Shown in pieces: positions 1 through 8,270 of a stretch of DNA of 64,000 bases. A model generated the notes under the pieces. It saw only the letters and a list, made by a program, of their open reading frames with translations. It was not told where the DNA came from and did not search any database. The translations under genes were made by a program, and so were the position numbers. The stretch's first letter is position 1; each line of letters starts with the position of its first letter. The stretch lies in the NCBI RefSeq assembly GCF_034555375.1, contig NZ_CP140706.1, forward strand, positions 425,001 to 489,000, read 5' to 3'. The DNA is from Pseudomonas sp. B33.4 (GTDB lineage Bacteria; Pseudomonadota; Gammaproteobacteria; Pseudomonadales; Pseudomonadaceae).

Positions 1-102
1 TCACCGAACCAGAACACCATAGACGCTGTTGCGGGTTGCTGCCTGCGCGGCGTCCTGCCACGCACTCTTTGCCAAAGGCCTGCATAAAGCCTGCCGCCGA
101 TG
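1..102. other. Non-coding edge downstream of phaZ
   Basis: No coding region can be supported here. In mcl-PHA clusters a second synthase gene, phaC2, normally follows phaZ on the same strand. If present here it would start beyond the left edge; I see no convincing ribosome binding site with a start codon inside this stretch. Confidence 0.4.
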
Positions 103-957
103 TTAACCGCCGAGCGGTGTCGGATGCGGATGCATCACCGCGCGCTGACGTTCCTCCTGGAGAAACTTCATGATGATCGGCGCCACCGCTTCGGCGCGGG
201 TAATCAGGAACAGATGACCGTCGTCGATGATGTGCAGTTGGGCGTTGGGAATGCGCCAGGCGAGCATGCGCATGTTGATCAGCGGGATCAGCGGATCGTC
301 GTCACCGGCCAGCACCAGGGTTGGCTGATGGATCTTGTGCAGCCAGTGAATGCTGGTCCAGCCGAGGCCTGCAAACAGCTGCCAGTAGTAACCGAGCTTG
401 CCCGCCGAACGGACTTTCGCCGCGTGGCTGGCCGCCAGGGTCGGGTCGCGACGGAACGAGCCGCCGTAGATCAGCGGGGCGATACGGATCACGTGGGACG
501 GCTGAATGTAGCGCCGCGGACTGGCCATCATCCACAGCACTTTCGGTTTGCCCGGCACCATCACGGCACCGGCCGCGGTCGCCGCCAGCACCAGTTTCTT
601 GCAGCGCTCCGGGTAGTCGTAGGCGAACTGCTGCGCCAGTGCGCCGCCCCACGACACGCCGATGACATTGACCTGACCGTAGTCGAGGTAATCGAGCATC
701 CTCGAGGTCAGCTTGGCCAGCCCGGGAAAGCGGTACGGCCGATTCGGCGTCGAGGAACCGCCGACACCGGGCACGTCGAAGGCGATCACTTCCAGATCTG
801 GGTCCAGCGCCGCGACAAACGGAAACACCAGCTCCAGGTTGGCGCCGATGCCGTTGAAAATCAGCAAGGGCGTCAAGTGAGGCTTGCCGGGGCGTACCGC
901 CGTGCGGAGGGTCTGGCCATCCAGATCGACGGTACGGAATATGAACGGTTGCGGCAT
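103..957 (-). CDS. phaZ: Intracellular mcl-poly(3-hydroxyalkanoate) depolymerase
   Basis: This 284-residue alpha/beta hydrolase degrades the cell's own medium-chain polyhydroxyalkanoate granules to 3-hydroxy acids. The nucleophile elbow GVSWGG puts the catalytic serine at residue 102. The acid is probably in AGDDDP and the histidine in DDGHLFL near residue 250, completing a Ser-Asp-His triad. The length matches the Pseudomonas family (about 283 residues). There is no signal peptide, as expected for a granule-bound cytoplasmic enzyme. It lies downstream of phaC1 on the same strand with about 94 bp between them, and that gap holds a strong hairpin that could uncouple expression of the two genes. 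Confidence 0.95.
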   Translation of the reverse strand: MPQPFIFRTVDLDGQTLRTAVRPGKPHLTPLLIFNGIGANLELVFPFVAALDPDLEVIAFDVPGVGGSSTPNRPYRFPGLAKLTSRMLDYLDYGQVNVIGVSWGGALAQQFAYDYPERCKKLVLAATAAGAVMVPGKPKVLWMMASPRRYIQPSHVIRIAPLIYGGSFRRDPTLAASHAAKVRSAGKLGYYWQLFAGLGWTSIHWLHKIHQPTLVLAGDDDPLIPLINMRMLAWRIPNAQLHIIDDGHLFLITRAEAVAPIIMKFLQEERQRAVMHPHPTPLGG

Positions 958-984
958 GCTTCAGGCCCTTGGAATTAGAGTGGA

Positions 985-1049
985 GCAGCCACAAGCCGCA
1001 AGCTTCAAGCAGAACCTGCTCAGCTTGCGGCTTGTAGCTTGTGGCTTGC
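985..1049. repeat. AAGCTTCAAGC-type inverted repeat between phaC1 and phaZ
   Basis: Arms at 985-1011 and 1021-1049 are nearly perfect reverse complements built from CAAGC/GCTTG units (for example ACAAGCCGCAAGC against GCTTGCGGCTTGT). The hairpin sits in the phaC1-phaZ spacer and ends 2 bp before the phaC1 stop codon. Related hairpins occur at 3374-3445 and 29199-29299, so this is a dispersed family. It could act as a partial terminator or mRNA stabiliser. Confidence 0.8.
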
Positions 1050-1051
1050 CG

Positions 1052-2731
1052 CTATCTTTCATGTACGTAAGTGCCCGGCGATGCTTCACCCGCCGGATAC
1101 GCCTTGTTGCCCAGTTTCAGCGGGGCCTTTTTCAGATTGCCCGAGCGCTCGGCCTGCCACGCCTGCCAGTACAGCCACCAGGAATCGGTGTGCTTCGTCG
1201 AGTTCTCTTGCCACTCATCGGCATTCGCGGCCATTTCTTCGCCGGTCATGTAACGCGATTTCGGGTTGCCCGGCGGGTTCAGAATGCTCTGGATATGCCC
1301 GCTGCTCGACAACACGAATTCCACCTTGCCACCGAACAACTGCGCCGACTTGTAGCAGGACTTCCACGGCGTGATGTGGTCGTTGGTGCCGGCCAGCGAG
1401 AAGATGTCGGCCGTGACCTGCTTGAGGTCGATCGGTGTGCCGCACACTTCCAGTGCATTCGGGCGGATCAGTGGGTTGTTTTTGAACATCTCGATCAGGT
1501 CACCGTGGAACGCGGCGGGCAAGCGTGTGGTGTCGTTGTTCCAGAACAGGATGTCGAACACCGGCGGCTCGTTGCCGAGCAGGTAGTTGTTGACCCAGTA
1601 GTTCCAGATCAGATCGTTGGGACGCATCCACGCGAAGACCTTGGCCATGTCTTTGCCTTCGAGCACGCCGGCCTGATACGAATGGCGCTTGGCGGTTTCC
1701 AGGGTCTGCTCGTCGACGAACAGGGCGACGTCGCTGTCCAGCGTCGTGTCGAGCACGCTGACCAGCAGCGTGAGGGCATTGACCTTCTTCTCGCCGATCG
1801 CCGCGTAGTGGCCGAGCAGGGCGGTGCAGGTGATGCCACCGGAGCAGGCGCCGAGCATGTTCACGTCTTTGCTGCCGGTGATTGCGGTGACCACGTCGAC
1901 GGCTTCTTTCAGCGCATCGATATAGGTCGACAGGCCCCACTCGCGCTGCGCCTTGGTCGGGTTGCGCCAGCTGACGATGAACGTCTGCACGTTATTGCGC
2001 AGGCAGAAGCGCGCCAGACTCTTGTCCGGGCTCAAGTCGAATACGTAGAACTTGTTGATCTGCGGCGGCACCACCAGCAATGGACGCTCGTGGACTTGCT
2101 CGGTGATCGGCTTGTACTGGATCAGCTCCAGCACGTCGTTGCGAAACACCACCGCGCCTTCGGTGACACCGAGGCTCTTGCCGACTTCGAACGCGCCCAT
2201 GTTGACCTGGCTCGGCATGCCGCCGTTATGTACCAGATCCTTGGCCAGATGGGAGAGGCCGTCGAGCAGGCTTTTGCCGCCGGTTTCGAAGAAGCGTTTC
2301 ACCGCTGCCGGGTTGGCGGCAGTGTTGGTCGGGGCCATGGCTTCGGTCATCAGGTTGATGACGAAGTGACCGCGCGCGATGTCTTTGGGTGACAGGCTGC
2401 TGTCATCGATCCAGGCGTGGAGTTCCTTGCGCCACGCCAGGTAAGTTTGCAGATAACGTTTGTAGAGCGGGTTCTGGCTCCACGCAGGATCGGCGAAGCG
2501 ACGGTCATCGCCAGCCGGTTGCAGTTCGGATTTACCAAACAACACGTTCTTCAGTTCGAGGCCGAAATGGGTGACGTGCCTGACGCTATGGATCGGTTGT
2601 TTGATGGCCTGTTTCAGCACCATACGAGCAGAGGCCAGCAGATCCTTTCCGCGTAGCCCAACGACGGGATTAAGCCCCAGGGTGTTTTCCGAGGCTTGGT
2701 ACTTCAGGTCATCGTTATTCTTGTTACTCAT
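1052..2731 (-). CDS. phaC1: Class II poly(3-hydroxyalkanoate) synthase PhaC1
   Basis: This 559-residue synthase polymerises (R)-3-hydroxyacyl-CoA of medium chain length into PHA on granules. The lipase-like box GACSGG places the catalytic cysteine at residue 296. Asp451 (GTNDH) and His479 (SSGHI) complete the triad at the positions known for class II synthases. The N-terminal PhaC domain and the LGLNPVVGLRGKDLL start are typical of Pseudomonas PhaC1. It is the first gene of the visible pha cluster, with phaZ next. The phaD, phaF and phaI genes usually found further along are not in the window. Confidence 0.97.
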   Translation of the reverse strand: MSNKNNDDLKYQASENTLGLNPVVGLRGKDLLASARMVLKQAIKQPIHSVRHVTHFGLELKNVLFGKSELQPAGDDRRFADPAWSQNPLYKRYLQTYLAWRKELHAWIDDSSLSPKDIARGHFVINLMTEAMAPTNTAANPAAVKRFFETGGKSLLDGLSHLAKDLVHNGGMPSQVNMGAFEVGKSLGVTEGAVVFRNDVLELIQYKPITEQVHERPLLVVPPQINKFYVFDLSPDKSLARFCLRNNVQTFIVSWRNPTKAQREWGLSTYIDALKEAVDVVTAITGSKDVNMLGACSGGITCTALLGHYAAIGEKKVNALTLLVSVLDTTLDSDVALFVDEQTLETAKRHSYQAGVLEGKDMAKVFAWMRPNDLIWNYWVNNYLLGNEPPVFDILFWNNDTTRLPAAFHGDLIEMFKNNPLIRPNALEVCGTPIDLKQVTADIFSLAGTNDHITPWKSCYKSAQLFGGKVEFVLSSSGHIQSILNPPGNPKSRYMTGEEMAANADEWQENSTKHTDSWWLYWQAWQAERSGNLKKAPLKLGNKAYPAGEASPGTYVHER

Positions 2732-2989
2732 CTACGACGCTCCATTGTCCTGAGACGAGTACCCGGTTTTCTGCTGTGCAGTTCCACAGCCAATGCCAGG
2801 TACTACTGCTCGGGTGACCGTTAATTCTGCATAGCTGCTTTACAGTCGTAGAGCACTGCAGGGAACTTGCCAGCTCCATTGGTTACCCGAGTTTAATTTT
2901 TTTCGCAAGCAGGCCGATCCTCGGCCATACAGCGGAGCATTCAAACAGATGAATTTAGAAAATGCCCTCTAATGAGCGCAAGGCTCGGA
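2732..2989. other. 258-bp spacer upstream of phaC1
   Basis: No gene is visible. On the minus strand this is the phaC1 leader and promoter region. I could not identify a convincing sigma-70 or sigma-54 promoter by eye. It is more AT-rich than the flanking genes near 2890-2970. Confidence 0.5.
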
Positions 2990-3361
2990 CTAGAGCATCA
3001 GCTTGACGATCGACTCGTTCGGATCGCGGGTTTTTCCGGCGGCTTTGAGCTCGGCCAGATAATCGGCCCAGAGTGCGTCATAGCGTCGCCCCAGCTCGTA
3101 GAGATATTCCCAAGTGAACAAGCCGCTGTCGTGACCGTCGTCGAAGGTCAGTTTCAGTGCGTAGTGACCGGCCGGTTCCAGTTTGCTCAGACTGACGTTG
3201 ATCTTGCCGAATTGCAGAATCGGTTTGCCGTGGCCCTGGACCTCGGCGGAGGGGGAGTGCACGCGCAGGAATTCGGCGGGCAGGGTGTATTCCTCGCCGG
3301 ACGCGTAAGTGAGCGTCAGGGTTTTCGAGGCTTTGTGCAGTTTGATGTCGGTGGGAATCAT
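2990..3361 (-). CDS. DUF971 domain protein
   Basis: This 123-residue cytoplasmic protein belongs to the DUF971 / gamma-butyrobetaine-hydroxylase N-terminal-like family. Recognition rests on the opening PTDIKLHKASKTLTLTYASG, the GHDSGLFTWEYLYELG segment and the small size. Family members often sit beside hslU in pseudomonads, as here, but the function is not established. It lies 83 bp downstream of hslU on the same strand, separated by a hairpin repeat, so it may be read at low level from the hslVU transcript. Confidence 0.85.
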   Translation of the reverse strand: MIPTDIKLHKASKTLTLTYASGEEYTLPAEFLRVHSPSAEVQGHGKPILQFGKINVSLSKLEPAGHYALKLTFDDGHDSGLFTWEYLYELGRRYDALWADYLAELKAAGKTRDPNESIVKLML

Positions 3362-3373
3362 AAAAACAGCCCT

Positions 3374-3445
3374 GAGCTACAAGCAACAAGCTGCAAGCTT
3401 AACTCAGCCCGCAGCTTGTCGCTTGCAGCTTGGAGCTTGCCGCTC
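3374..3445. repeat. CAAGC/GCTTG inverted repeat downstream of hslU
   Basis: Arms at about 3374-3400 and 3411-3445 are built from the same ACAAGC/GCTTG units as the repeat at 985-1049. It fills the hslU-DUF971 spacer and begins right at the hslU stop codon. There is no clear T-run, so if it terminates transcription it does so weakly. Confidence 0.75.
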
Positions 3446-4782
3446 TACAGAATGTAGCGGGACAGGTCTTCGTTCTGCGCCAATTCGCCGAGGTGGCTGT
3501 TGACGTATTCGGCGTCAATCAGAATCGGCTTCTCATCGTGGGTGCTGGCCAGATCGCCGGCACTGAACGACACCTCTTCGAGCAAACGCTCAAGCAGCGT
3601 GTGCAGACGACGGGCACCGATGTTCTCGGTCTTCTCGTTGACCTGCCATGCGATCTCCGCCAGACGCTTGATGCCTTCGGGCTGGAACTGGATGTTCAGG
3701 CCTTCGGTTTTCAGCAGCGCGCAGTATTGCTCGGTGAGCGAGGCGTGCGGTTCGCTGAGGATGCGTTCGAAGTCCGACGGGCTCAGCGCTTTCAGTTCAA
3801 CGCGGATCGGCAGACGACCTTGCAGCTCAGGCACCAGATCGCTCGGCTTGCTAAGGTGGAACGCACCGGAGGCGATGAACAGGATGTGGTCGGTTTTGAC
3901 CATGCCCAGTTTGGTGTTGACAGTGCAGCCTTCGATCAGCGGCAGCAGGTCGCGCTGTACGCCTTCACGGGACACATCAGCGCCGCCAACGTTGCCGCGC
4001 TTGGCGACTTTGTCGATTTCGTCGATGAACACGATGCCGTGCTGTTCAACCGCTTCCAGCGCCTTGGCTTTCAGCTCTTCTTCGTTGACCAGACGCCCGG
4101 CTTCTTCGTCGCGCACCAGTTTCAGCGCTTCTTTGACCTTGAGCTTGCGCGCTTTCTTCTTGCCCTTGCCCATGTTGGCGAACAAGGACTGCAACTGGTT
4201 GGTCATCTCTTCCATGCCGGGCGGCGTGGCGATCTCGATGCCGGCCACTTCGGCGACTTCGATTTCGATTTCCTTGTCATCCAGCTGACCTTCGCGCAGG
4301 CGCTTGCGGAACAGCTGACGGGTGTTGGAATCGCTGCTTGGCGCTTCTTCATTGCTGAAGCCCATGCGGGCCGGCGGCAGCAGTGCGTCGAGGATGCGAT
4401 CCTCGGCAGCGTCTTCGGCGCGATGGCGAACGCGGGTCATTTCCTGCTCACGGAGCATCTTGATCGCGGCGTCGGCCAGATCACGGATGATCGATTCGAC
4501 GTCACGGCCGACGTAGCCGACTTCGGTGAACTTGGTCGCTTCGACCTTGATGAACGGCGCGTTGGCCAGTTTCGCCAGACGACGGGCGATCTCGGTTTTA
4601 CCGACACCGGTCGGGCCGATCATCAGGATGTTTTTCGGGGTCACTTCAACACGCAGCTCTTCAGGCAGCTGCATGCGGCGCCAGCGGTTGCGCAAGGCAA
4701 TCGCGACGGCGCGCTTGGCATCGTCCTGGCCGATGATGTGGCGGTTGAGTTCGTGGACGATTTCGCGGGGAGTCATGGACAT
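3445..4782 (-). CDS. hslU: HslU, ATPase subunit of the HslUV protease
   Basis: This 445-residue AAA+ unfoldase feeds proteins to the HslV peptidase in the cytoplasm. The Walker A motif GPTGVGKT is at residues 56-63. A Walker B motif VFIDEID follows the inserted I-domain. The C-terminus EDLSRYIL is the conserved tail that docks into HslV and activates it. The gene follows hslV by 54 bp and shares its transcript. The length is normal. Confidence 0.97.
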   Translation of the reverse strand: MSMTPREIVHELNRHIIGQDDAKRAVAIALRNRWRRMQLPEELRVEVTPKNILMIGPTGVGKTEIARRLAKLANAPFIKVEATKFTEVGYVGRDVESIIRDLADAAIKMLREQEMTRVRHRAEDAAEDRILDALLPPARMGFSNEEAPSSDSNTRQLFRKRLREGQLDDKEIEIEVAEVAGIEIATPPGMEEMTNQLQSLFANMGKGKKKARKLKVKEALKLVRDEEAGRLVNEEELKAKALEAVEQHGIVFIDEIDKVAKRGNVGGADVSREGVQRDLLPLIEGCTVNTKLGMVKTDHILFIASGAFHLSKPSDLVPELQGRLPIRVELKALSPSDFERILSEPHASLTEQYCALLKTEGLNIQFQPEGIKRLAEIAWQVNEKTENIGARRLHTLLERLLEEVSFSAGDLASTHDEKPILIDAEYVNSHLGELAQNEDLSRYIL

Positions 4783-4836
4783 AATAATTGACGGTCCTCA
4801 AGCAGAAACAAGCCGTGGCACAGGGCCGCGTCAGGC

Positions 4837-5367
4837 TTATTCAGCGAGATCCTGCTCCTCAATGGTCTGAGTGTGGTTGGTGAATACACAGATGTCGCCG
4901 GCGATGCCGAGAGCGGTCTCGACGATTTCGCGGGCCGACAGGTCAGTCTTTTTCAGCAGCGCGCTGGCCGCGGCTTGCGCATAGGCGCCGCCGGAACCCA
5001 TGGCGATCAGGCCATCTTCGGGTTCGACCACGTCACCGTTGCCGGTGATGATCAAGGAAGCGTCTTTGTTGGCGACCGCGAGCATGGCTTCGAGGCGGCT
5101 CAGGGAGCGGTCGGTGCGCCATTCTTTGGCGAGTTCGACAGCGGCGCGTACCAGGTGGCCCTGATGTTTTTCAAGCTGGCCTTCGAAACGTTCGAAGAGG
5201 GTAAAGGCGTCGGCGGTGGCACCGGCAAAACCGGCGATGACCTGGCCGTGGTACAGGCGACGGACTTTTTTCGCGTTGCCTTTCATCACGGTATTGCCGA
5301 GAGAAACCTGGCCGTCGCCGCCCATGACGACTTTGCCGTGACGGCGGACTGAAACGATGGTGGTCAA
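4837..5367 (-). CDS. hslV: HslV, peptidase subunit of the HslUV protease
   Basis: This threonine peptidase forms the proteolytic core of HslUV. Translation from a TTG at 5367 gives 176 residues beginning (M)[13 protein letters not shown]. After removal of the initiator residue the catalytic Thr is N-terminal, as required. A GGAGAC ribosome binding site lies just upstream of the TTG. An upstream ATG in the same frame (5415) would bury the catalytic threonine behind 16 extra residues and is therefore rejected. A sigma-32-like promoter lies 47-74 bases upstream of the start. Confidence 0.95.
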   Translation of the reverse strand: MTTIVSVRRHGKVVMGGDGQVSLGNTVMKGNAKKVRRLYHGQVIAGFAGATADAFTLFERFEGQLEKHQGHLVRAAVELAKEWRTDRSLSRLEAMLAVANKDASLIITGNGDVVEPEDGLIAMGSGGAYAQAAASALLKKTDLSAREIVETALGIAGDICVFTNHTQTIEEQDLAE

Positions 5368-5413
5368 GGGAAGAGTCTCCACACAGCGGGGCGAAAGTGC
5401 CTTATGCCCATTC

Positions 5414-5441
5414 ATATGGGGGTGCTGGAGAGGATTTCAAC
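5414..5441 (-). promoter_or_regulatory. Sigma-32 (heat-shock) type promoter for hslVU
   Basis: On the minus strand the -35 region GTTGAAA (5435-5441) is preceded by CTCCCCG. It is separated by 13 bases from the -10 region CCCCATAT (5414-5421). This matches the RpoH consensus CTTGAAA-N13-17-CCCCATNT closely. The spacing to the hslV TTG leaves a leader of roughly 40 nt. HslVU is a classic heat-shock operon in Escherichia coli, so the match makes biological sense. Confidence 0.75.
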
Positions 5442-5510
5442 CGGGGAGGGTGCGGAGGGACGAACGGCGCAGGGCAGATCAGAATTATCTTGTGCTGGTT
5501 ATGACGCCTT

Positions 5511-5570
5511 CGCGAGCAGGCTCGCTCCCACAGGGACAGCGCATATCCTGTGGGAGCGAGCCTGCTCGCG
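5511..5570. repeat. REPIN (paired REP hairpins)
   Basis: CGCGAGCAGGCTCGCTCCCACAGG (left arm, from 5511) is mirrored by CCTGTGGGAGCGAGCCTGCTCGCG (right arm, to 5570), with about 12 bases between. This is the common P. fluorescens REP doublet. It lies between ftsN and the hslV promoter. Confidence 0.9.
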
Positions 5571-5601
5571 AATGAACGATGACGCGGTACTACTGGTGGA
5601 A

Positions 5602-6318
5602 TCAGCGGCTCTGGCGTTGTTGTAACAACAGGTTGCTGAAGCCGGCGCCGGCCAGTTGTTTCTGGGCCGTGGTCAGTTGTTCACGGTTGCTGAACGGGCC
5701 GACCAGTACGCGATACCAGGTTTCATCCTTCACTGTGCCGGATTCAACCGCCACCGCCTGACCGAGCAGAATGATCTGCGCGCGGACTTTGTCGGCATCG
5801 GTTTCCTTGCGGAACGAACCGGCCTGCAGGAAGAACTTGGTCACCGGCGCCGCTTTGCTCACCGGTGGCGCTGGCGGCGGGGTAATCCCGGCCAACGCCG
5901 CTTGAGCGCGCGCGGTGTCGATCTTCGCCGCTTCCGCCGGGGTCACTGGCGTAGTCGGGATGGCCGGCACTTGTGGCGTCGGCAAGGTCTTCTCCGGCAC
6001 GGCGTCCGGCGGCACGATCACCTCCGATTCCGGCAGCAAGGTGTAGAAGTCGTACTTCGGTTTCACCGGCTGAGTCGGGCTTGGCGGGGTCTTGTTGGCC
6101 TCAGCGATCTTCGACGCTTTCTGCTGTTGCGCCTGTTCGACCTTCTCACGCTTGACCGTGTCGCTGCCCTTGCCCGGCTCCAGCTTCATCAGGAACACGA
6201 TAAACGCGCCGACCGTCAGGCCGATGGCCATCCACAGCCAACCCGGGATCGGTTGCTTCGCAGGAGCTTGGTAACGGCTGGCGCCACGCTTGGGTGCAGG
6301 TTTTTTCTTGGCAGCCAA
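5602..6318 (-). CDS. ftsN: FtsN-like SPOR-domain cell division protein
   Basis: This 238-residue bitopic inner-membrane protein has a basic cytoplasmic N-terminus, a membrane segment GWLWMAIGLTVGAFIVFLM at about residues 26-44 and a Pro-rich periplasmic linker. A C-terminal SPOR domain (about 160-235, FFLQAGSFRKETDA through GFSNLLLQ) binds denuded septal peptidoglycan. The argS-ftsN-hslV-hslU order matches the ftsN-hslVU neighbourhood in E. coli, supporting the FtsN assignment. Its start is 1 bp past the argS stop, so the two are translationally linked. Confidence 0.9.
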   Translation of the reverse strand: MAAKKKPAPKRGASRYQAPAKQPIPGWLWMAIGLTVGAFIVFLMKLEPGKGSDTVKREKVEQAQQQKASKIAEANKTPPSPTQPVKPKYDFYTLLPESEVIVPPDAVPEKTLPTPQVPAIPTTPVTPAEAAKIDTARAQAALAGITPPPAPPVSKAAPVTKFFLQAGSFRKETDADKVRAQIILLGQAVAVESGTVKDETWYRVLVGPFSNREQLTTAQKQLAGAGFSNLLLQQRQSR

Positions 6319-6319
6319 C

Positions 6320-8056
6320 TTACATACGCTCCAGAGTTTCCAGACCCAACAGCTCCAGGCCTTGCTTGAGGGTGCGGCCGGTCAGCGCGGCCAGGCGCAG
6401 ACGGCTCTGCATCTGGGCCGGGGTTTCGGCGGCGAGGATCGGGCAGTTCTCGTAGAAGCTGGAGAACAGACCGGCAACGTCGTACAGGTAGGTGCAGAGA
6501 ATGTGCGGCGTGCCCTTGTCGGACACGTTGTTCAGCACTTCGCCGAACTGCGCCAGTTTCGCCGCCAGCTCTTGCTCGTGCTCGGCTTCAAGAACGATCT
6601 GACCGTCGACTTCGCTGAAGTCCTTGCCCAGCTTGCGGAACACACCAGCGACGCGGGTGTAAGCGTAAAGCAGGTACGGCGCGGTGTTGCCTTCGAAGTT
6701 CAGCATCAGGTCGAAGTTGAAGCTGTAGTCGCTGGTGCGGTGCTTCGACAGGTCGGCGTATTTCACCGCGCCGATGCCGACGACTTTGGCGATGTTGCGC
6801 AGTTCGTCTTCAGCCAGTTCCGGGTTCTTTTCTTTGACCAGGTTGTAGGCGCGTTCCTGCGCTTCGGTGAGCAGGTCGATCAGCTTCACAGTGCCGCCGT
6901 CACGGGTCTTGAACGGACGGCCATCGGCGCCGTTCATGGTGCCGAAGCCCATGTGCTCCATTTCCATCGGATGGGTCACGAAGCCAGCCTTGCGCGCCAC
7001 GGCGAACACTTGCTGGAAGTGCAGGGCCTGACGCTGATCGACGAAGTACAGCGCGCGATCGGCTTTCAGCTTGCCGCTGCGGTAGCGCACTGCCGCCAGG
7101 TCGGTGGTGGCGTAGAGGTAACCGCCGTCAGCCTTGACGATGATCACCGGCAGCGGGTCGCCGTCGGCGTTCTTGAACTCGTCGAGGAACACGCACTGTG
7201 CGCCGTTGCTCTCGACCAGCATGCCGGCCGCTTTCAGGTCGTTGACGACGTTGATCAGGTCGTCGTTATAGGCGCTTTCGCCCATCACGTCGGCCATGGT
7301 CAGTTTGACGTTGAGCAGTTCGTAGATCTTCTGGCAGTGCGACAGCGAGATGTCCTTGAACTTGGTCCACAGCGCCAGGCACTCGGCATCGCCGGCCTGC
7401 AGCTTGACCACCAGACCACGGGCGCGGTCGGCGAATTCTGCGGACTCGTCGAAACGCTGTTTGGCGGCGCGGTAGAAGTTTTCCAGGTCAGACAGCTCGT
7501 CGCTGGTGATCGGGTTTTCCTGCAGATAGGCCATCAGCATGCCGAACTGGGTACCCCAGTCGCCGACGTGGTTCTGCCGGATCACTTCGTCGCCGAGGAA
7601 TTCGAGAACGCGGGCCACGCCGTCGCCGATGATGGTCGAACGCAAATGGCCAACGTGCATCTCTTTGGCCAGGTTCGGTGCCGACAGGTCGACCACGGTG
7701 CGCTGCGCCGGGCCAGCCTTGCGCACGCCAACATGGGCATCAGCCAATGCAGCGTCGAGGCGCGAAGCCAGTGCCTGAGTGTTCTGGAAGAAATTGATGA
7801 AGCCCGGGCCGGCGATTTCGGCCTTGGTGACGTTTTCGTCAGCCGGCAGCGCGGCGATGATTTTTTCCGCCAGATCGCGCGGCTTCATGCCCGCAGGCTT
7901 GGCCAGCATCATCGCGATATTGCTGGCGAAGTCGCCGTGGGTCTTGTCACGGGCGTTCTCCACCTGAATCGCCGGCGTCAGGCCTTCAGGCAACACACCT
8001 TCGTTGACGAGTTGGGTGAGGGCTTGTTGGATCAGCTGGCGAATGGTGTCTTTCAT
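6320..8056 (-). CDS. argS: Arginyl-tRNA synthetase
   Basis: This class I synthetase charges tRNA-Arg. The start at 8056 gives [13 protein letters not shown] and 578 residues, the normal Pseudomonas length. A longer in-frame opening to 8146 adds 30 non-conserved residues and is not used. An AGAGAAGA ribosome site precedes the ATG. The HIGH-type signature appears as HVGH in [14 protein letters not shown]. The C-terminal anticodon-binding domain ends in [12 protein letters not shown]. It is cotranscribed with ftsN. Confidence 0.97.
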   Translation of the reverse strand: MKDTIRQLIQQALTQLVNEGVLPEGLTPAIQVENARDKTHGDFASNIAMMLAKPAGMKPRDLAEKIIAALPADENVTKAEIAGPGFINFFQNTQALASRLDAALADAHVGVRKAGPAQRTVVDLSAPNLAKEMHVGHLRSTIIGDGVARVLEFLGDEVIRQNHVGDWGTQFGMLMAYLQENPITSDELSDLENFYRAAKQRFDESAEFADRARGLVVKLQAGDAECLALWTKFKDISLSHCQKIYELLNVKLTMADVMGESAYNDDLINVVNDLKAAGMLVESNGAQCVFLDEFKNADGDPLPVIIVKADGGYLYATTDLAAVRYRSGKLKADRALYFVDQRQALHFQQVFAVARKAGFVTHPMEMEHMGFGTMNGADGRPFKTRDGGTVKLIDLLTEAQERAYNLVKEKNPELAEDELRNIAKVVGIGAVKYADLSKHRTSDYSFNFDLMLNFEGNTAPYLLYAYTRVAGVFRKLGKDFSEVDGQIVLEAEHEQELAAKLAQFGEVLNNVSDKGTPHILCTYLYDVAGLFSSFYENCPILAAETPAQMQSRLRLAALTGRTLKQGLELLGLETLERM

Positions 8057-8190
8057 GGTCTTCTCTTTCGACCGCAAGCGCGGCGGGCGCATCGATGCGC
8101 GGGTGGAAAAACTGGGCATTATCCGTTGCGAAGACGGGCTTGCCAACCTTAGCAGGCAGCTTATGGATATGTGGTGACATTCAGATCAAA

Positions 8191-8262
8191 AGATCGCAGC
8201 CTGCGGCAGCTCCTACACGGGGATACGCATTTTCCTGTAGGAGCTGCCGAAGGCTGCGATCT
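8191..8262. repeat. REP-type inverted repeat (GATCGCAGCC family)
   Basis: AGATCGCAGCCTGCGGCAGCTCCTACA is mirrored by TGTAGGAGCTGCCGAAGGCTGCGATCT. This is a different REP class from the GCGAGCAGGCTCGC type. It lies within 10 bp of the priA stop codon and 3' of that gene, so it may protect or terminate the priA mRNA. Confidence 0.85.
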
Positions 8263-8270
8263 TGTGATCT

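Noticed and set aside
2732..2989. Sigma-54 promoter for phaC1
   Set aside because: A TGGCATTGG sequence on the minus strand recalls a -24 box, but no GC -12 element stands at the required spacing.
6290..8152. 620-codon plus-strand frame opposite argS
   Set aside because: Antisense shadow of argS with no ribosome site or family resemblance.
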